From Micromonospora sp. WMMD1128 (GTDB lineage: Bacteria; Actinomycetota; Actinomycetes; Mycobacteriales; Micromonosporaceae): 64,000 bases of DNA. Positions within the stretch are counted from its first letter, which is position 1, and the number at the start of each line of letters is the position of its first letter. The stretch lies in NCBI RefSeq assembly GCF_027497235.1, contig NZ_CP114902.1, positions 3,801,001 to 3,865,000 on the forward strand. Reading direction: 5' to 3'. The notes below the pieces were generated by a model. That model ran no database searches, was not told the origin of the DNA, and worked only from the letters and a program-made list of their open reading frames with translations. Positions 58,280 to 64,000 of this stretch are shown here, one piece after another. The position numbers were made by a program, and so were the translations under genes.

Positions 58280-58615
58280 GTGGCCAGCGTGGACGACTGC
58301 CGGCAGGCGTTGCAGGACCTGGTCGACCGGCTGGACCGGCACGTCGAGGCGCAGGGGCGCATCGACCTCGACCGCACCCTGGCCTGCCGGATCACCGACC
58401 TGGACACCGCCTTCCACGGACGGCTCGAAGGCGGCCGGCTGGTCGGCCTGACCGACGGCGACGACCCCAAGGCCAAGATCGCGCTGAGCGCCGGCAGCGA
58501 CGACCTGGTCGCCCTGGTGCACGGCAAGCTCGACATCATGTCCGCGGTGGCCGCCCGACGGGTCTCCGTCAAGGCGAACCCGTTCGACCTGATGAAGCTC
58601 CGCAAACTGCTCTGA
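58280..58615 (+). CDS. SCP2 sterol-carrier-domain protein
   Basis: 111 residues from GTG 58280 (gaggag 6-8 bp upstream). Compact SCP2 fold: CRITDLDTAFHGRLEGGRLV, PKAKIALSAGSDDLVALVHG, KLDIMSAVAARRVSVKANPF. Lipid-binding role presumed. Divergent from the lysine-rich gene and convergent with the HAD gene. Confidence 0.85.
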   Translation: MASVDDCRQALQDLVDRLDRHVEAQGRIDLDRTLACRITDLDTAFHGRLEGGRLVGLTDGDDPKAKIALSAGSDDLVALVHGKLDIMSAVAARRVSVKANPFDLMKLRKLL

Positions 58616-58624
58616 GGCGTCCGC

Positions 58625-59695
58625 TCAGCCGTCGAGGCCGAGCGCGGTGAGCGCCTCCGCCGCCGCCGGGGACCCGGCCCGCACCCGCGGGCCGGCCGGC
58701 GTCGACCAGGCCACCGCGCAGAGCGCCGCGAGCGCGTCCAGCGTCCGTCCCGCGCCGTCGAGCACCAGCTCACCGCCGGCCTCCGTCACCGACCAGCCGC
58801 CGGTCTCCGCACCGCCCGGCACCGCCACCACGGCCTCCGGATCGAACAGCCCGGTCAAATCGATTGAGACGTACGCCGGCCGGCGCGGCTCGGGCGCGGC
58901 CAGCAACTCGGCCGCGTCGCTGACACCGGTGAGCACCAGCAGGCTGTCCAACCCGGCCCGGCGGGCACCCTCGATGTCGGTGTCCAACCGGTCACCCACG
59001 ACCAATGCGCGCCCGGCGCCGGCGCGACGGGCGGCGGTGGCGAACAGCGCCGGCTCCGGCTTGCCCACCACCACGTCGGGGTCCCGGTCGAGCGCGGTAC
59101 GCAGCACCGCCACCAACGAGCCGTTGCCCGGCAGCGGCCCACGCGGGCTCGGCAGCGTACGGTCGGTGTTCGTGGCGTACCAGGGCGCGCCGGCCCGCAC
59201 CGCCAGCGACGCCTCGGCCAGGTCGGCCCAACCGACCTGCGGCCCGTAGCCCTGGGCCACCGCGGCGGGCTCCTCCTCAGCCGTCGACACCGGCCGCAGG
59301 CCCACCGCGCGCAACTCCGCCCGCAACGCCTCCGCGCCGACCACGAGCACCGGCGCGCCGGCCGGCAGCCGGTCGGCGAGCAGCTCGGCGGTGGCGCCCG
59401 CCGAGGTGAGCACCTCCGCCGGCTCGGCCGGCACGCCCATGCCGGTGAGCAGGTCGGCCACCTCGCTGGAGCGGCGGGAGGCGTTGTTCGTGGCGTACGC
59501 GACCGCCCGTCCCTCGTCGCGCAGCCGGCCGACCGCCTCGACCGCACCGGGAATGGGCCGGTCGATCAGGTAGATGACCCCGTCCAGGTCGAAAACGACC
59601 AGAGTGTACGCGTCGACAAGCCGCCCACCTGCCCGGTCGCGATCGGATCGGGCCGAGATCATGTCCGAGCCGGTTTCCCCGGCCTGCCCGGTCAC
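58625..59695 (-). CDS. HAD-IIA family phosphatase (glycerol-3-phosphate phosphatase-like)
   Basis: 356 residues from GTG 59695, overlapping the upstream stop (GTGA). HAD motif [21 protein letters not shown], motif [15 protein letters not shown], then [20 protein letters not shown] and [20 protein letters not shown] (motif IV). A C-terminal extension of about 80 residues follows. Rv1692, the syntenic homologue, is a glycerol-3-phosphate phosphatase; that activity is likely here. Confidence 0.87.
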   Translation of the reverse strand: MTGQAGETGSDMISARSDRDRAGGRLVDAYTLVVFDLDGVIYLIDRPIPGAVEAVGRLRDEGRAVAYATNNASRRSSEVADLLTGMGVPAEPAEVLTSAGATAELLADRLPAGAPVLVVGAEALRAELRAVGLRPVSTAEEEPAAVAQGYGPQVGWADLAEASLAVRAGAPWYATNTDRTLPSPRGPLPGNGSLVAVLRTALDRDPDVVVGKPEPALFATAARRAGAGRALVVGDRLDTDIEGARRAGLDSLLVLTGVSDAAELLAAPEPRRPAYVSIDLTGLFDPEAVVAVPGGAETGGWSVTEAGGELVLDGAGRTLDALAALCAVAWSTPAGPRVRAGSPAAAEALTALGLDG

Positions 59696-62433
59696 CGGCG
59701 ACCCGCCGCCTCGTCCCCGTCGGCTCCGTTGTCACGGGCCTGGTTGTCACGGGCCTGGGTGTCGTCAGCCTTTGCGTCGCCGGCGTCAGCGGGCGCCGGT
59801 CGGTCCCGCGTCGGGTCGGTCGATGCGGCGGTGATGGCGAGCGAGCCGGCCCCGGTGTCGGTCAACTCGTCGTCGCCGAGTTCTCCGGCGTCGCGGTCCC
59901 GGTACCCGGCCTGGGCCGCGTCACCGGCGCCCCCGACGGCACCCGCCGTGTCAGCGCGGTCGGCAGCGCCCGCCGTGTCAGCGCGGTCGGCGCCCTGCGG
60001 GAGGTCACCATCACGATCCGAGTCCTCGTCGTCGAGGTCGTCGTCCTCATCGTCGCCGTCGAGGTCGCCGTCCTCATCGTCGTCGAGGTCGCCGTCGGTG
60101 TCGGTGTCGCCTTCGGCCGAGGAGTGCGGGCCGTCCACCTCAGCGTCCGGCTCATCGTCCTCGTCGTCGCCCTCGATGACCACACCGTCGAGCTCCAGCA
60201 GCCGTTCGGCCGCGTCGGTCTCGCCCTCGGAGTCGATGTCGGCGGCCCGAGAGAACCACTCCCGCGCCTCCTCGCGCCGGCCCACCGCGAGCAGCCCGTC
60301 CGCGTACGCGTAGCGCAGCCTCGCCGCCCACGGCTCGGACGACTCGGCGGTCAGCTCGCGCACCTGGAGCATCGCCACGGCCGCGTCCTTCTGCCCGAGG
60401 TCGCCCCGCGCGCCGGCGGCCACGATCAGCAACTCGATGGCGACAGCCTGGTCGAGCTTCTCCCGGTCCGCGCCGCGGAACAAGTCGATCGCCCGTTCCG
60501 GCCGGCCCAGGGCCCGCTCGCAGTCGGCCAGGACTGCCAGGTGGATCTGCAGGCCGGTCATCCGGTGGAAAGTCCGGAGTTCGGCGATGGCCGTCTGCCA
60601 CTCCCCCGCGTGGTACGCGGCCAACCCGACCGCTTCCCGTACCGCAGCGATCCGGGAGGCGAGCCGGCGGGCCGCCATGGCGTGCGCCAGCGCCAGCGCG
60701 GGATCGTCGTCGATCAGCAGACCGGTCGCGACGAGGTGTCGGGCGACGGTATCCGCCACCGGCTTCGCGAGCGAGAGCAACTCGGCCCGGACGGGCGAGT
60801 CGAGGTCGCTCGCGACCACCTCGTCCGGCAGTTCCGGCGCCTCGCCGGTACGCCCCTCGCCGCGCTCGTCCCGACGCTCACGCTGCGGACCATAACTGCC
60901 CGAGCGGTGCTCGTCCCGATCCGGCCGGTCGCCGTAACCACGGCGTTCCCCGCCCCGCTCGGCACGCCCACCCCGGTAGCCACCCTCGCGGTCATCCCGA
61001 CGGAAACCACCCTCGCGACGGTCACCACCGGCGTAGCCCTCGCGACGGTCACCACCACGCGAGCCCGCGCCACGGTCGCCGCCGGAGCGGTTGTCCCGGC
61101 CGTAGCCACCCTCACGACGATCGCCGCCACGGAAACCACCGTCGCGGTCGCCACCACGGAACCCGCCCTGACGGTCGCCACCACGGAACCCGCCCTCGCG
61201 CCGGTCAGCACCAGGGGCGCCACCGGGCCGGCTGTAGCCACCCTCGCGACGGTCACCGCCGGGCTGGTTGTCCCGGCGGTAACCGCCCTCAGGGCGCTCA
61301 CCGCCACGGAAGCCGCCTTCACGGCGCTCACCACCACGGAAGCCACCCTCACGGCGCTCACCACCACGGAAACCGCCCTCACGGCGCTCACCACCACGGA
61401 ATCCACCGTCGCGCCGGTCACCGCCAGGCGCGCCACCCGAGCGACTGTCCCGGCTGTAACCACCGTCGCGACGCTCACCACCACGGAAACCGCCTTCACG
61501 GCGCTCTCCACCGCGGAAGCCGCCCTCACGGTCGCCACCACGGAAACCTTCACGACGGTCGCCGCCACGGAAACCGCCCTCGCGCCGGTCACCGCCAGGC
61601 GCGCCACCGGAGCGACTGTCCCGGCTGTAACCGCCCTCACGGTCACCACCACGGAAGCCACCCTCACGACGGTCGCCGCCACGGAAACCACCCTCGCGAC
61701 GGTCACCACCGGAGCGGTTGTCCCGGCTGTAGCCACCCTCACGACGATCGCCGCCACGGAAACCACCGTCGCGGTCACCACCACGGAAGCCACCCTCGCG
61801 ACGGTCACCACCGGAGCGGTTGTCCCGGCCGTAACCACCCTCACGACGGTCACCACCACGGAAGCCACCATCGCGGTCACCGCCGGGGCGGCTGTCCCGG
61901 CCGTAGCCACCCTCACGACGATCGCCGCCACGGAAACCACCGTCGCGGTCGCCACCACGGAAACCGCCCTCACGGCGGTCACCACCGGAGCGGTTCTCCC
62001 GCCCGTAACCACCCTCACGACGATCGCCGCCACGGAAACCACCGTCGCGGTCGCCACCACGGAAACCGCCCTCACGGCGGTCACCACCGGAGCGGTTGTC
62101 CCGGCCGTAACCACCCTCACGACGGTCACCACCGGAGCGGTTCTCCCGGCTGTAGCCACCCTCACGACGATCGCCGCCACGGAAGCCGCCCTCGCGGTCG
62201 CCACCACGGAAACCACCCTCGCGCCGGTCACCGCCCGGCGCACCACCGGAGCGACCGTCCCGGCCGTAGCCACCCTCACGCCGGTCGCCGCCTCGCCCGC
62301 CACCGGCGCGGTCGTCACGGCCGCCCCGGTACGAGGGCCGATCGTCGCGGCGGGCGTCGCCGCGCCCCTGCCCACGATCGGCGCGATCCTCGTAGCGACG
62401 GGGGCGGTCCCCGCCCTGCGGTCCAGAGCTCAC
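59692..62433 (-). CDS. RGG-repeat protein with TPR-like and acidic C-terminal regions
   Basis: 913 residues from GTG 62433 (aggaagga 8-15 bp upstream). Residues 1 to about 530 are tandem repeats built on [14 protein letters not shown] and [11 protein letters not shown], very rich in Gly, Arg, Asp and Glu. Residues about 535-750 are a folded helical TPR-like region ([60 protein letters not shown]). Residues 753-913 are very acidic then Asp/Ala-rich ([16 protein letters not shown]). RGG regions bind RNA and promote phase separation in other proteins. It follows the rRNA operon and is coupled to the HAD gene. Confidence 0.85.
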   Translation of the reverse strand: MSSGPQGGDRPRRYEDRADRGQGRGDARRDDRPSYRGGRDDRAGGGRGGDRREGGYGRDGRSGGAPGGDRREGGFRGGDREGGFRGGDRREGGYSRENRSGGDRREGGYGRDNRSGGDRREGGFRGGDRDGGFRGGDRREGGYGRENRSGGDRREGGFRGGDRDGGFRGGDRREGGYGRDSRPGGDRDGGFRGGDRREGGYGRDNRSGGDRREGGFRGGDRDGGFRGGDRREGGYSRDNRSGGDRREGGFRGGDRREGGFRGGDREGGYSRDSRSGGAPGGDRREGGFRGGDRREGFRGGDREGGFRGGERREGGFRGGERRDGGYSRDSRSGGAPGGDRRDGGFRGGERREGGFRGGERREGGFRGGERREGGFRGGERPEGGYRRDNQPGGDRREGGYSRPGGAPGADRREGGFRGGDRQGGFRGGDRDGGFRGGDRREGGYGRDNRSGGDRGAGSRGGDRREGYAGGDRREGGFRRDDREGGYRGGRAERGGERRGYGDRPDRDEHRSGSYGPQRERRDERGEGRTGEAPELPDEVVASDLDSPVRAELLSLAKPVADTVARHLVATGLLIDDDPALALAHAMAARRLASRIAAVREAVGLAAYHAGEWQTAIAELRTFHRMTGLQIHLAVLADCERALGRPERAIDLFRGADREKLDQAVAIELLIVAAGARGDLGQKDAAVAMLQVRELTAESSEPWAARLRYAYADGLLAVGRREEAREWFSRAADIDSEGETDAAERLLELDGVVIEGDDEDDEPDAEVDGPHSSAEGDTDTDGDLDDDEDGDLDGDDEDDDLDDEDSDRDGDLPQGADRADTAGAADRADTAGAVGGAGDAAQAGYRDRDAGELGDDELTDTGAGSLAITAASTDPTRDRPAPADAGDAKADDTQARDNQARDNGADGDEAAGRR
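60940..62330. repeat. DNA tandem-repeat array encoding the RGG region
   Basis: About 1.4 kb of imperfect repeats built from units of about 27-33 bp (cacggaaaccaccctcgcga / cggtcaccaccac variants), sometimes grouped in longer blocks such as the duplicated ggagcggttgtcccggccgt segments. All units keep a multiple of 3 bp, so the array is expanded or contracted in frame. This explains the long open frames on both strands. Confidence 0.85.
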
Positions 62434-62475
62434 AGGTGCATCCTTCCTGATGGCGTTTCCGCCAGAACGCTAACG

Positions 62476-62514
62476 CAGTCGAGGGCCGACCCTGGTAGGG
62501 GCGGCCCTCGACTG
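62476..62514 (-). terminator. rRNA operon terminator
   Basis: Perfect 13-bp stem cagtcgagggccg / cggccctcgactg with a 13-nt loop, 8 bp beyond the 5S 3' end in the direction of rrn transcription. Confidence 0.85.
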
Positions 62515-62521
62515 AAAATTT

Positions 62522-62640
62522 GTCCGGCGGTGTCCTACTCTCCCACACCCTCCCGAGTGCAGTACCATCGGCGCTGGAGGGCTTAGCTTCCGGGTTCGGA
62601 ATGTTGCCGGGCGTTTCCCCTCCGCCATGACCGCCGTAAC
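62522..62640 (-). rRNA. rrf: 5S ribosomal RNA
   Basis: Read on the minus strand it starts gttacggcggtcatggcgga and contains cgaacccggaagctaagccc and agtaggacaccgccggac, the normal actinobacterial 5S sequence, about 118 nt. Confidence 0.96.
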
Positions 62641-62709
62641 TCTATGAACATGTCAACCAACCCCTGGCGGGTGGTGTTTGTTCAGAGTTGCACAGTGGAC
62701 GCGTAGCAG

Positions 62710-64000
<1,291 letters not shown>

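Noticed and set aside
60940..62330. Regular repeats that could suggest a CRISPR array
   Set aside because: Repeats are contiguous, in frame and without unique spacers of constant length; no cas genes nearby.
60124..62586. Long plus-strand frame of about 820 codons ([13 protein letters not shown] repeats)
   Set aside because: It is the complement of the in-frame RGG repeat array; composition is a by-product of the GC-rich repeats and there is no start signal.

Overview
The window is very GC-rich DNA from a high-GC actinomycete, most likely Micromonospora or a close relative. That assignment is an inference from codon bias and from gene order: der-cmk-rluB-scpB-scpA-parA-xerD-ald-NUDIX-pyrG-(envelope genes)-mctB-steA-recN-nadK-tlyA-HAD follows the Rv1690s-Rv1713 order of Mycobacterium tuberculosis, with family-specific insertions. 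No 16S rRNA is present; the right edge runs into the 3' part of a 23S rRNA gene.

Layout. (1) 1-1.75 kb: an incomplete beta-helix protein gene overlapping a helical hypothetical gene. (2) 2.0-33.6 kb: an accretion of mobile DNA at a tRNA-Pro(GGG) gene (33557-33630, minus strand). The 3' end of the tRNA is repeated at 33558, at 21099 (41 identical bases) and at 2991 (33 bases). The segment next to the tRNA (21.1-33.6 kb) is a complete actinomycete integrative and conjugative element (AICE): integrase, excisionase, RepSA-type initiator, SpdB-like membrane protein, FtsK/TraB translocase, its own SSB, a divergent XRE-TPR regulator, and cargo (a pentapeptide-repeat membrane protein and an HTH-CutA fusion). 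The segment from 3.0 to 21.1 kb has att repeats at both ends but no complete integrase, so it looks like a cis-mobilisable island. It reads as a defence or conflict island: a PD-(D/E)XK-like protein, an R2K ATP-grasp protein, a NACHT NTPase, an unrecognised three-gene operon (13.25-15.5 kb) with a possible ADP-ribosyltransferase-like component, and a 1,147-residue alpha-solenoid protein with a C-terminal PIN-type nuclease domain. Two insertion sequences (IS701-like and IS5-like) and two transposase or integrase remnants sit among them. To the left of 2.99 kb lies a nearly identical integrase lacking its first 67 residues, the trace of an older element.

(3) 33.8-62.4 kb: conserved chromosome, almost all on the minus strand, in tightly overlapping operons. 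It covers ribosome and GTPase functions (der, rluB, tlyA), chromosome segregation and resolution (scpA, scpB, parA, xerD, recN), nucleotide and cofactor metabolism (cmk, pyrG, nadK, ald, NUDIX) and an envelope block (steA, mctB-like, GPT-family transferase, murJ-like flippase, GT4 glycosyltransferase, large membrane protein). (4) 59.7-62.4 kb: a 913-residue protein with about 530 residues of RGG-type tandem repeats, directly downstream of the rRNA operon. (5) 62.5-64 kb: rrn terminator, 5S rRNA and the 3' part of 23S rRNA, all minus strand.

The best candidates for something undescribed are the 13.25-15.5 kb operon, the TPR-PIN protein, the HTH-CutA fusion, and a tRNA-like run of hairpins at 11.2-11.3 kb.
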